Positions 61,001 to 64,000 of a stretch of DNA of 64,000 nt are shown in pieces. Under the pieces are notes generated by a model. The model saw only the letters and a list, made by a program, of their open reading frames with translations. It ran no database searches and was not told where the DNA came from. The DNA is from Marisa cornuarietis (taxonomy: Eukaryota; Mollusca; Gastropoda; Architaenioglossa; Ampullariidae): the NCBI GenBank assembly GCA_004794655.1, contig SMMW01000061.1, positions 186,001 to 250,000 of the forward strand, read 5' to 3'. The translations under genes were made by a program, and so were the position numbers. Position 1 is the first letter of the stretch, and every line of letters begins with the position of its first letter.

Positions 61001-63649
61001 CCTCTGCTGCCTACTGTACTTTGTAATTTATCCGTGGTTTATACCATTGTCACTATTATTCCCAGCAAATTAACTTTGTTTCACTTGGTGAAGTTTATTT
61101 TTACAGGTATGTCTATACTTCTGAATCGCTCTCTATCTGTTTGTTCTTTCAGCTCTTTTAAAGAAACTTAACCCTGAAATAATTACAGCCACGCCTCCGC
61201 CTAGTAACCTAGAGTTTCTCTAGACCTCCTGCTATCCACAGAGTAATATTTTCTGCCGCCTTTCAGCAAGGAATGTTAAATATAGCAAGATATTAATAGT
61301 AACTTAGATTGAGTTTGTCTCTACACACATATCAGTCAGTCTTTTGCAACACTGGCTCAGCTTCAAACACTTTCTGAAACAATGAGTGTGGTGCCCCTAC
61401 TTTGTCATTCGTACTCGCACATTCAGCTTTCTGCACCCAACTCGTCTTATTTCTTTTCTACCCGCTTATTTCCCTTATATCCTGTACATTTAAACAAGTA
61501 TTCATCTTTTGGGACATAAAGTAATTAGTAAGACGCTTGTGATTTTCTATTTAAGTTCCACAAACAGTAAATGACATGGAGCCTGGAAAAGACAACCTTG
61601 ATTACGAGGCTGACATTAAGAATACTTACTCTGACACGTGGGAAATGGCGAGCTCCAGGAAGTGCCTGAACACTGTACACTGGGACTTCCGTGAAGCCGG
61701 TAGCCGATGTCACAGGTATGGTTACAAACCGACCCCCTGATGTTCGCTTCTACGCCATCACAGGCCCTTGTCCCGTTAGAAAAACTAGTCAGTTGTGGAC
61801 AGCGGTCAACTATTTCCAGAAACAGACAGAGAAGATATTGTCAGTTTAAATGTGCTTGTCTTTTCTTAGCACAATACTTGATAATTTAGTAGTTCGACCG
61901 TTCAGCCAACCACTTGCTATGTCATTTTACAGCTGACAGTGCTAGCTTCATTATAACAACAGTTGAGGGATTGGGTTGAGTTTTAGAGATTTGACAAGAA
62001 GTTGACGATGGAAGATCAAGCTGTTCGCCATATTTTAGTGTTTTTCTTCCCTAAAAGGAAGAAAGTGCATCAAGCTTGTGAAAAGTTGCATAAAGTTTAC
62101 GGTCTCAATGCTCCACAAGAAGGTCAGTGCCAACGATGGTTCACAAAGTTTCGTGCTGGTCATTTCGATCTCAACGATGCTCCTCAGTCATGGAGGCTCA
62201 CCGAGGTTGATGAGGTCATAGTAAAGGCATTGGTCGAGCCAAACCCACGTGACACGACACGAGAGATTGCAGAAACACTGAACATTCATCTTACAAGCCG
62301 CGAAACTAGCTGGTACACGTATGCAGGCTCCATATTTGGGTTCCTCATGAACTCAAAGACGTTCATTTTTGACGGCGTGTATAAACATCTGCGATTTGCT
62401 CATTAAACCTGAAGAAAACAATTATTTTTGAAGCAGCTGATAACTGGCGATGAGAAGTGGATTGTTTACAACAATGTGGTATGGAAATGGTCTTGGTCCT
62501 AACGATGATTCCTCTCAAACGCTATCGAAAGCAGACATTGCTAAGAGGAAGGCTAAGCTCTCACTGTGGTGGTATTTTAGAGGTGCCGTGTTTTTTCGAG
62601 CTCCTTCCAAGGAACCAAACAATCAGCGTAAATGTGTGCTGTCGACAATAGGATAGTTTGAACGAATCCATCATCTACAAACTTTCAGCCCTCGTTAATC
62701 GTAAACGAGTGGCGTTCCGTCACGTCAAGGGGAGATCACACACAAGTTTGGCCACCAGTCAAAGGTTACTCGCCTAAACTTGCGCCGTCAGTCTTCCACT
62801 TGTTTCGCTCTTTTCAAACCCCTTGTGTGGTATAAAGTTCAAGTTAAATGAGGCTGTAAATCAACACCTTGTTCAGTTTTGCGCCGATAAAGACAGGTCC
62901 TTCTATGAACGACTAATTATGAAACTCACTGAATGATGGCAAAAGGTTATCGAACAAAACGGACAAAATATCATTGATTGATCTTTGTTCTTTATATAAA
63001 TAAATTCCGTTAAAACATAGAAAATACGTTATGACTTTTCCGACTGCCCAATAGAATGATTGTACTTTGTATCAGCTAACCCTAACCCTAACCCTAACCC
63101 TGATTGTACTTTGTATCACCTAACCCTAACCCTAACCCTAACCCTGTTTAATTCCAACAATTGTGGTCCAAATATAAGAGTATTCCCTAGAACCACTTTG
63201 CTTTTATTTTAGCAGGTTTAAATGAGATTACATGCTTTGTTAGAATCATTTCAAACTTTTTATGTCATCTTTATGACTTCTGTGATGTGTCGTTTTTATC
63301 ACTGTAAACGAAAACACATGCTTTTAGAAATCTGCTGACTTTTGTGACTGACAAATTTTTTTACCTCTTTCTCTGCGTGTATGTCGAGGTTAGCAGCGGA
63401 CTATTTATTGAGATTAGGAGAAAAGGCATCTGTTATTGAGCCCAGTCAGCGGGAAAACTACACTCTGTACATTTTAAACACTGATGAACACTAGGATAAG
63501 TTTTACCTTTTACGTGTATTGTGAAAGTGCAGGAAGGGTGTTCGGTTGACTTCCCCCACCACCAGCCGCTGGTCTCAGTAGTCTCGTACCTAATATAGTT
63601 GTTTCCTTCCTGAAAACAGTCGCCGCTGGATCCGCCAAAAGGACCGTTT
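25438..63649 (-). CDS. Large secreted-type HYR-sushi-EGF-FN3-like protein, 3' part of gene (30 exons)
   Basis: Thirty minus-strand exons, listed separately, join by GT-AG introns with agreeing phases into one open frame of 3361 codons plus a stop. The 5' end is beyond the window. In order from the first codon seen: end of an HYR domain (1-47), sushi/CCP (about 49-107), EGF-like (108-149), a region of uncertain fold with paired cysteines (150-690), then FN3-like beta-sandwich modules to the C-terminus. The modules share W-x-G-F-x-D-x-E-S-G-I, Y-x-V-T-V-x-A-x-N-x-A-G-L and a D-x-x-P-P linker (about 16 linkers). This is an extracellular architecture; no transmembrane segment or anchor is seen, but the missing N-terminus could change that. 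It resembles large uncharacterised invertebrate adhesion or matrix proteins. Function unknown. Introns carry minisatellites starting at splice sites. Confidence 0.85.
25988..26085. repeat. Two-copy duplication of exon 29 donor
   Basis: The segment carrying AGTTCTGACAG|GTATATATATA and the following TTTATAGATACACAAAGTAA occurs twice, about 47 bp apart. The right copy is the real exon end (26074); the left copy lies in the intron. Confidence 0.85.
26074..26413 (-). CDS. Large gene, exon 29
   Basis: Acceptor TTTCAG|GTT (phase 0), donor ACAG|GTATAT (leaves 1 nt). Encodes VRIRALNNNPFVSPFDGCDP, DLEFTWLGGDDPSADVYHYR and a RLDDRKPVLTG linker: one FN3-like module. Confidence 0.85.
26742..26962 (-). 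CDS. Large gene, exon 28
   Basis: Acceptor TTTCAG|TG (phase 1), donor ACG|GTAACT (phase 0). Opens with a short TPGITPGVTPGV tandem, a low-complexity linker, then TCRWLLQQPRHLASLEVKVT. Confidence 0.8.
27355..28220 (-). CDS. Large gene, exon 27
   Basis: Acceptor GTCAG|G (phase 2), donor CTAA|GTAAGG (leaves 1 nt). 289 codons with two linkers (ILVDTTAPEGVTC and IYMDRTQPVVSKV) and KVVVKARDVAGLDS at the start: parts of three FN3-like modules, one unusually long. Confidence 0.87.
28642..29044 (-). CDS. Large gene, exon 26
   Basis: Acceptor TTTCCTAG|CC (phase 1), donor CGCAG|GTTAGG (leaves 2 nt). Contains GTRYYVTVRAVNGAGLVRSA, the LLDVVPPISGVVFTGL linker and LSASWHGFQDTHSAVKSYHL, the clearest FN3-like signature in the gene. 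Confidence 0.9.
29295..30417 (-). CDS. Large gene, exon 25
   Basis: Acceptor TTTTCAG|TTG (phase 0), donor TTTCG|GTACGT (leaves 1 nt). 374 codons with YWTTVTACNAAGLC, FVDSTPPFLGTF, then a cysteine-rich insert (CPVSSCTQDCACAS to CRQIDPSDP), and SVDSTPPLLSRG. Two to three FN3-like modules with a disulfide-rich insertion. Confidence 0.9.
30573..30787 (-). CDS. Large gene, exon 24
   Basis: Acceptor TTTTTCCAG|TC (phase 1) completes the FVVDVTPPEV linker begun in exon 23; donor AAAG|GTAGCC (phase 0). Contains VLHIAWQFRDPDSSVVSHVV. Confidence 0.87.
30805..30990. repeat. Degenerate repeat of about 60 bp upstream of exon 24
   Basis: Three to four diverged copies around AGAATCAGTATTTGCG and AAGTTGTAATCATCAAGA, in the intron 5' of exon 24. 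It does not include the splice site. Confidence 0.6.
31205..31410. repeat. 58-bp array carrying the exon 23 donor
   Basis: Four copies. In minus orientation each unit reads CAGCTTTGTGG|GTAAGACACC then AAGCACCCTCTTAACCC. The rightmost copy is the true end of exon 23 (31398). The other three, in the intron, keep the last 11 exon bases and the GTAAGA donor (two with TTTATGG). Confidence 0.9.
31398..31639 (-). CDS. Large gene, exon 23
   Basis: Acceptor CACTGTAG|C at the very edge of the 51-bp array. With exon 22's last two bases this gives GHNTTLEAQWSGISDPQTGI in frame. Encodes TPGTCDVVP and YVTVRAYNPAGLHSVTIS; donor GTGG|GTAAGA (leaves 1 nt). The first 11 exon bases are part of the adjoining repeat unit. 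Confidence 0.87.
31629..35040. repeat. 51-bp minisatellite in intron 22, main block
   Basis: About 65 copies of a 51-55-bp unit (TGAATGTCACTAGTGTAGTG + AACACATTATTATACACAGT + TTGTCTCTGTG) begin at the exon 23 acceptor. Several units (near 31747, 31807, 34951) keep the GTGCTACAGTGAAC form that is the real acceptor; most lack 8 bp of it. A higher-order period is visible: the variant GTCCGTAGTG after TTTCTCTCTGTCTGG recurs near 32210, 33005, 33425 and 34220. At 51 bp the array is open on both strands, giving false ORFs. Confidence 0.95.
35043..36489 (-). mobile_element. L2/CR1-like LINE inserted in the 51-bp array (copy C)
   Basis: Reads right to left: DLSAAFDTIDHSLLLHRLHT, then CGVPQGSVLGPVLFILYT, the catalytic QSYADDTQL and KLKLNDDKTEALLCHRRRH. 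It ends with FGYCAAKQWNSLPFHIRHLP and KSALKTHLFLEHNS, stop at 35299, then 3' UTR and a (TAA)6 tail at the left end. The frame is open for about 395 codons from 36489. The array reads TCTGGA to the left of the element and GGATGTCAC to the right, so a repeat unit was interrupted with at most a 3-4-bp target duplication. 5'-truncated, with no catalytic N-terminus or endonuclease; its open frame suggests a fairly recent insertion. Confidence 0.9.
36490..36908. repeat. 51-bp minisatellite, right block
   Basis: Continuation of the array beyond the LINE. Its order of variant units (TCAGTAATGTAGTG, ATTAGGATACACTG, ATTATCATACACTA) repeats that of about 32420-32780, so a 370-bp multi-unit block is duplicated within the array. 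Confidence 0.9.
37240..37545 (+). repeat. Tandem tRNA-like (SINE-derived) units
   Basis: Three copies of about 120 bp, each with TGGCGGTCAGTGTGCTCGAC (A-box-like) and GCTAGTTCGAGGCTC (B-box-like), followed by an AT-rich tail with TTATTATAGG. Spacing of the boxes fits a tRNA-derived SINE head; the first copy is diverged. Pol III activity is not shown. Confidence 0.6.
37760..38305 (-). repeat. Minisatellite built from a tRNA A-box sequence
   Basis: About 20 irregular copies of a 25-30-bp unit. On the minus strand the best copies read GGTAGCCTAGTGGTTAGAGC + AG, the D-arm/A-box of a tRNA or tRNA-derived SINE (for example 37931-37952). No B box accompanies the copies. Confidence 0.7.
38561..38744 (-). 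CDS. Large gene, exon 22
   Basis: Acceptor TCCACAG|CA (phase 1), donor CACAA|GTAATC (leaves 2 nt). Encodes TWLREFQQGKPYYATVQACN and a FDASPPTVGHATVGF linker. An acceptor at 38777 is possible, but it would split a motif that reads better with this one. Confidence 0.85.
38979..39135 (-). CDS. Large gene, exon 21
   Basis: Acceptor CTGACAG|GAG (phase 0), donor ACAT|GTAGGC (leaves 1 nt). Encodes YPVYWSGFHDPESGLAFFRV, GLGSEPFETDVESFVYVGL, the W-x-G-F/E-S-G core of an FN3-like module. Its frame differs from the longest open frame in the region, so it is easily missed. Confidence 0.87.
39300..39640. repeat. 33-bp array of the exon 20 splice donor
   Basis: Ten units of about 33 bp. In minus orientation each starts GTAAGTAT, followed by a CTGTCACTGTCACTCATCAA-like stretch. 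The first is the true donor of exon 20. The next five keep a canonical GTAAGT, one has GTAGGT, and three are mutated (ATAAGT or CTAAGT). Divergence increases with distance from the exon. Confidence 0.9.
39636..39743 (-). CDS. Large gene, exon 20
   Basis: Acceptor TATGTAG|TCT and donor ACC|GTAAGT, both phase 0. Encodes STNGAGLFTLTSSNAFIVDS, SPPGPGMVW: the end of one FN3-like module and the next linker. Confidence 0.87.
39872..40229. repeat. 91-bp minisatellite in intron 19
   Basis: Four copies of a 91-92-bp unit (CCTGTTGTGGTGAGGCTTGA ... CCACCATTACTGAGATCTCTCG), starts at 39872, 39964, 40055 and 40146. Copies are nearly identical. It is not at a splice site. Confidence 0.93.
40460..40585 (-). 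CDS. Large gene, exon 19
   Basis: Acceptor TTTGTACAG|GTC and donor AAG|GTAGAG, phase 0 at both ends. Encodes VGVSTKDTYDEVIPFQRCQG and GGHAYIILVK. Confidence 0.85.
40597..40770. repeat. 30-32-bp array just upstream of exon 19
   Basis: About five copies of GAGTAGCATTTACATGTGTA + AAAGAACACAAA. It abuts the acceptor region of exon 19; in minus orientation each unit brings a CTACTC pyrimidine run, but the AG itself is not repeated. Confidence 0.85.
40969..41153 (-). CDS. Large gene, exon 18
   Basis: Acceptor TTTTCAG|CG (phase 1), donor GGAG|GTGATC (phase 0). Encodes EDRVGHVTEAWSEVLVIDNS, PPTDGHVFVGL and IPVHWEGIEDKESGIQMLE. Confidence 0.87.
41254..41286 (-). CDS. Large gene, exon 17 (33-nt exon)
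   Basis: Acceptor GATGGCAG|CA, donor AACT|GTAAGA. Only this pair joins exons 16 and 18 in frame, giving TVKAYNGHKVSASNSEDRVG, the expected V-x-A-x-N motif. A nearer GTGAGT at 41268 would break the frame. Confidence 0.75.
41640..41756 (-). CDS. Large gene, exon 16
   Basis: Acceptor CTCGCTAG|GG and donor AAAG|GTAAAT, phase 1 at both ends. Encodes SYPGGEDIAPFVQTGLRTAW and GTNCIATVK. Confidence 0.85.
42059..42767 (-). CDS. Large gene, exon 15
   Basis: Acceptor GATGGCAG|GTG (phase 0), donor CTCG|GTAAGA (leaves 1 nt). 236 codons with GLQDGKLYYVCALVSS, the VIDDSPPTRGSVTVANVESG linker and LLVTWSGFSDVEKEI. The first half is acidic and does not fit the FN3 signature. Confidence 0.9.
43073..44601 (-). 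CDS. Large gene, exon 14 (longest exon)
   Basis: Acceptor GTCTGCAG|CA (phase 1), donor AATG|GTGAGC (phase 0); 1529 nt. Contains FFFQLHVTNAAGHMTTVNTS, a LPDHLPPTGGVVLEV linker followed by a Ser/Thr-rich insert, CAAWEGFDSEDKLSFKVGIG, and two further beta-rich segments with paired cysteines. Confidence 0.92.
44860..45187 (-). CDS. Large gene, exon 13
   Basis: Acceptor CCTCAG|GTT (phase 0), donor GTTG|GTGTGT (leaves 1 nt). Encodes VGLGRDRSTASAPDLQPL, YLFLRALSKAGLDRQVTIG and the VIDVTPPELTQP linker. It follows a 6.2-kb intron, yet completes exon 12's MEEYW to give the conserved Y-x-V-G-L-G. Confidence 0.88.
45250..45290. repeat. Intronic copy of exon 13 acceptor
   Basis: About 41 bp resembling 45151-45190: in minus orientation GACCTGAGC is followed by a CTCAG|GTCGGTGTAG-like junction against the true CTCAG|GTTGGTCTAG. 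It includes about 37 exon-like bases at roughly 75 percent identity. Confidence 0.65.
45584..45856. repeat. 39-bp minisatellite in intron 12
   Basis: Seven copies of GGGTTAGTGATAAGGCTACT + GCCATGTATTGTGGCAACA. A multiple of three, so open in several frames on both strands. Not adjacent to a splice site. Confidence 0.93.
45857..49120. other. Intron 12, middle part
   Basis: Apart from the Rex1-like relic at 46102-46330 I see no gene. A GC-rich zone at 48225-48690 with runs of GGGCCC resembles the flanks of ZMYM1-type hAT elements. The segments near 47995 and 48125, both with GCCCA-x-TGTCAAGCTTGGCG, are copies of one another. Confidence 0.45.
46102..46330 (-). pseudogene. Rex1-like RT relic
   Basis: A short minus frame carries FFVDDSSACNIIVTQKLFDK and LPQSDCFWIPDFLLYRPQ, recognisable as the region around the first catalytic aspartate of a CR1/Rex1-type RT. 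Neither side extends into further RT motifs. Confidence 0.55.
49121..50390 (-). pseudogene. hAT transposase relic (ZMYM1/DUF4371-like)
   Basis: Four successive minus-strand frames read as one degraded transposase. In order they show EILKKVKYLASSNMALKG-like (about 50370-50290), KYDPTMKELIRRIKNEEIFD (50250-50065), and VLRFVDVSDKDVEVSEHFIK with QMEDCRGQGYDKGANMKGRH (50033-49695). The last is EIQNALLLVCETDNDPQVGS with VVWYDLLFAVNTVSKTWQFS (49564-49170). At least three frame breaks make it non-functional. It sits in intron 12 of the large gene in the same orientation. Confidence 0.85.
50451..51056. other. Intron 12, right end
   Basis: Begins with a run of C (about 50451-50464) in a GC-rich flank of the hAT relic; the rest is AT-rich with no feature recognised. 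Confidence 0.5.
51090..51415. repeat. 23-bp array of the exon 12 splice donor
   Basis: About 12 units of 23 bp. In minus orientation each reads CTGG|GTAAGTGAGATGGAG then GGTA. The rightmost is the true end of exon 12 (TACTGG|GTAAGT, 51410). Most intronic copies keep both the exon-like GGTACTGG and the GTAAGT. Confidence 0.9.
51410..51831 (-). CDS. Large gene, exon 12
   Basis: Acceptor CATAACAG|GT (phase 1), donor TACTGG|GTAAGT (phase 0). Encodes HYYVSVVAYNGAMSPSSV, the TYDTTPPHLLNVTVAG linker and LRVQWSGEDEESEMEEYW. Splice-site-bearing arrays flank it on both sides. Confidence 0.9.
51812..52285. repeat. 34-bp array of the exon 12 splice acceptor
   Basis: About 14 units of 34 bp. In minus orientation: TCGTGTCTCATAACAG|GTCA then CTATTACGTCAGTG. 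The leftmost is the true acceptor with the first 18 exon bases; the others lie upstream in intron 11. Some keep AACAG|GTCAC, others have AACACGTCAC and so lose the AG. Confidence 0.92.
52312..52364. repeat. (GAT)n microsatellite
   Basis: About 17 GAT triplets in intron 11, beside the 34-bp array. Confidence 0.95.
52565..53012 (-). CDS. Large gene, exon 11
   Basis: Acceptor CTGTCAG|ATG (phase 0), donor AAGAAG|GTCTCA (leaves 1 nt). Encodes CTTSNASCYCPAVGVCEIDD, EYYVTVVATNNAGLHSVKK, ILVDASPPTVGVVWEGL and LHVRWRGFQDPESSVSFYRV: a textbook module of this protein. Confidence 0.92.
53617..53865 (-). CDS. Large gene, exon 10
   Basis: Acceptor TCACACAG|GAA, donor ACGGG|GTGAGG, phase 0 at both ends. 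Encodes EDSVKISIDHTGPTVNIVGL and LEWRLGTQDLADDVGTGAIG. Confidence 0.87.
54076..54225 (-). CDS. Large gene, exon 9
   Basis: Acceptor GGCAAG|GTC, donor TCCAAA|GTCGGT, phase 0. Encodes VTWTVDGGSRSAPVKVTDLF and DGQTYVISIQAVDVMNNSK. The donor is weak, but it is the one that keeps phase with exon 10. Confidence 0.75.
54812..55019 (-). CDS. Large gene, exon 8
   Basis: Acceptor CCCTCAG|G (phase 2), donor TTCGAG|GTAAGA (phase 0). Encodes SNYKWQTDVSRNICVEWKNR, FYNSALRNNNWLLPV and a YDQVSGTLPVSGTVNINGVV stretch. Confidence 0.87.
55369..55607 (-). CDS. Large gene, exon 7
   Basis: Acceptor CTTTAAG|GAT (phase 0). Encodes GGPYEVEVSLPGDRPQLYAI and VQDGAGNVAYARRLVMFDN. The donor CCCAG|GTCAAA (leaves 2 nt) gives SIDPRSNYKW at the join. 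Open frame continues past it, so the donor is chosen by phase. Confidence 0.8.
55997..56316. repeat. 23-bp array of the exon 6 splice donor
   Basis: About 13 units of 23 bp. In minus orientation GTATGAACAGCCTAACACGA + TAA. The first GTATGA is the true donor of exon 6 (CAG|GTATGAAC, 56313); later copies lie in intron 6. Confidence 0.9.
56313..56673 (-). CDS. Large gene, exon 6
   Basis: Acceptor TTGGCAG|A (phase 2), donor GTACAG|GTATGA (phase 0). Encodes RFCVEVEALSGGYYTVADD, VCFWYDQTRPVHC and HIDHYRLEVHAVKVNITTL. Confidence 0.88.
57001..57151 (-). CDS. Large gene, exon 5
   Basis: Acceptor ATTTTAG|GA (phase 1), donor GAAAG|GTACTT (leaves 2 nt). Encodes SETTLYTKFLNTTSDCRANV and VDLLDGE. Confidence 0.85.
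57300..57563 (-). CDS. Large gene, exon 4
   Basis: Acceptor TTTCTGCAG|TG and donor AACG|GTGAGC, phase 1 at both ends. Encodes VTPPHLLLCKMGVVDKQGV, NITTCDNQRDEW and LYFAITAMLNVNLSQPW: a beta-rich domain of unknown family with two cysteines. Confidence 0.87.
57847..57972 (-). CDS. Large gene, exon 3: EGF-like domain
   Basis: Acceptor GTCTTCAG|GG and donor CAGT|GTAAGC, phase 1 at both ends, as is usual for shuffled extracellular modules. Encodes ICSWPSDHCWPGDCNPGN, ASCTCRPGFTRVNVNNGVQC: six cysteines and the C-x-C-x2-G-F pattern of EGF. Confidence 0.9.
57998..58030. repeat. (TC)n(TA)n microsatellite
   Basis: TC repeats run into TA repeats in intron 2, just 5' of exon 3. Confidence 0.9.
58031..59305. 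other. Intron 2, left part
   Basis: No gene or element recognised. There is a run of about 17 A near 58614-58630, and two CACGATCGTGATTC/CACGATCATGGC-like segments near 58720 and 58805. Confidence 0.5.
59310..59745. repeat. 32-bp minisatellite in intron 2
   Basis: About 13 copies of ATGGTGCTGATAGTTGTTAA + TACAACATTTGA, differing at GTGC/GTCC and TAGT/TATT. Not at a splice site. Confidence 0.92.
59746..61629. other. Intron 2, right part
   Basis: (CA)n at about 60021-60041 and (GA)n at about 60056-60076. The minus frame near 60170 has an ELPASYRPIEPSNYLF-like string that may be a trace of a LINE RT, but I cannot support it further. Confidence 0.45.
61630..61809 (-). CDS. Large gene, exon 2: sushi/CCP domain
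   Basis: Acceptor GGAAATAG|TT and donor CAGA|GTAAGT, phase 1 at both ends. Encodes a complete CCP module: RCPQLTSFSNGTRACDG, SVCNHTCDIGYRLHGSPSVQ, CSGTSWSSPFPTCQ, with the cysteine, G-Y and W-S pattern of the family. Confidence 0.92.
62008..62975 (+). pseudogene. mariner transposase relic
   Basis: Starts MEDQAVRHILVFFFPKRKKV and continues EGQCQRWFTKFRAGHFDLND, the HTH region of mariner transposases. After a deletion, LITGDEKWIVYNN-like (about 62430-62475) and DRSFYERLIMKL-like (about 62895-62930) blocks follow in shifted frames with stops. The catalytic core is broken. Terminal inverted repeats were not found. In intron 1 of the large gene, antisense to it. Confidence 0.82.
63058..63147. repeat. 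Interstitial telomeric repeats in a 45-bp duplication
   Basis: Two copies of a 45-bp unit, each GATTGTACTTTGTATCA followed by about four CTAACC-type telomere units (63076-63101 and 63120-63145). The telomere strand is TTAGGG on the minus strand. It lies about 80 bp beyond the mariner relic. Confidence 0.93.
63507..63649 (-). CDS. Large gene, exon 1 in window: end of HYR domain
   Basis: Acceptor TTTCTACAG|A (phase 2), donor AAAAG|GTAAAA (leaves 1 nt). Encodes GSSGDCFQEGNNYIRYETTE and SCTFTIHVKV, the closing C-x-F-x-I-x-V strand of a HYR domain, directly followed by the sushi domain as is common. Earlier exons lie beyond the right edge. Confidence 0.82.
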
Positions 63650-64000
63650 CTGTAGAAAGTCGGCCTGTAACGCTTTACAATTGTATCATTTACAAATCTA
63701 CATCATAATTCCGTAAAAAACTGACTTTGAACTTTTAAATTTTCAAGTGACTAACCAGCTTCGCTGGGGTGCTTTTGGGTGCTAACTTTTTCAGCTGATT
63801 GTAGTTTCAGATTTTTATCAATTGATTCATTTGAGTCAAACGTATTCAGGCGCAGGGTCAGCGGAGTCAACACACACAGGTGTGTGTCAAACACGCGACA
63901 CCCGTGTAATCGTGATGTCCCGTCCCTAATGTCTGACAGTTTGGGTTTGGCAACGGGTACATCATTTTATTTGAGATAAACAAACTGATGCACGGTTTTC
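63650..64000. other. Right-edge intron sequence
   Basis: Non-coding as far as I can see; upstream intron of the large gene. Confidence 0.6.

Overview
This is animal nuclear DNA. It has split genes with GT-AG introns, extracellular protein modules (HYR, sushi/CCP, EGF, fibronectin-III-like), several non-LTR retrotransposons, hAT and mariner relics, (TTAGGG)n-type repeats and very many minisatellites. I infer a lophotrochozoan, probably a mollusc. The species cannot be told from the window.

Layout. 1-4.6 kb: two minisatellites, then a nearly complete but frameshifted I-like non-LTR element on the minus strand. 4.6-6.7 kb: intergenic DNA with a 17-bp inverted repeat and a 41-bp minisatellite. 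6.7-19.3 kb: two divergently transcribed genes. NKAPD1 (minus, 4 coding exons, 286 aa) and PIH1D2 (plus, 4 coding exons, 345 aa) face away from a shared upstream region. As I recall the human map, the same pair is divergent neighbours on 11q23. 20-24 kb: a fragment of an L2/CR1-like LINE, then a Rex1-like LINE whose reverse transcriptase carries a 13-copy in-frame tandem expansion. 25.4-63.6 kb: the 3' part of one very large minus-strand gene. I traced 30 exons that join in one unbroken frame (3361 codons and a stop). They encode a secreted-type protein with an HYR end, one sushi domain, one EGF-like domain and then about 16 FN3-like modules joined by D-x-x-P-P linkers. Its 5' end lies beyond the right edge.

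The most striking feature is how minisatellites sit relative to this gene. At exon after exon the tandem array begins exactly at the splice junction. Its repeat unit contains the splice site, often with the last or first 8-20 exon bases: exon 6 donor, exon 12 acceptor and donor, exon 13 acceptor, exon 20 donor, exon 23 acceptor and donor, exon 29 donor. PIH1D2 exon 1 shows a two-copy version. All extra copies lie on the intron side, so introns grew by amplification of splice-site-bearing segments. I regard this as the observation most worth following up.

Other introns hold a hAT (ZMYM1/DUF4371-like) transposase relic, a Rex1-like relic, a mariner relic beside interstitial telomere repeats, an L2-like LINE inserted inside a 51-bp array, and a tandem array built from a tRNA-type A-box sequence. 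All exon boundaries were derived by eye from reading frame, splice consensus and phase agreement, not from transcripts.
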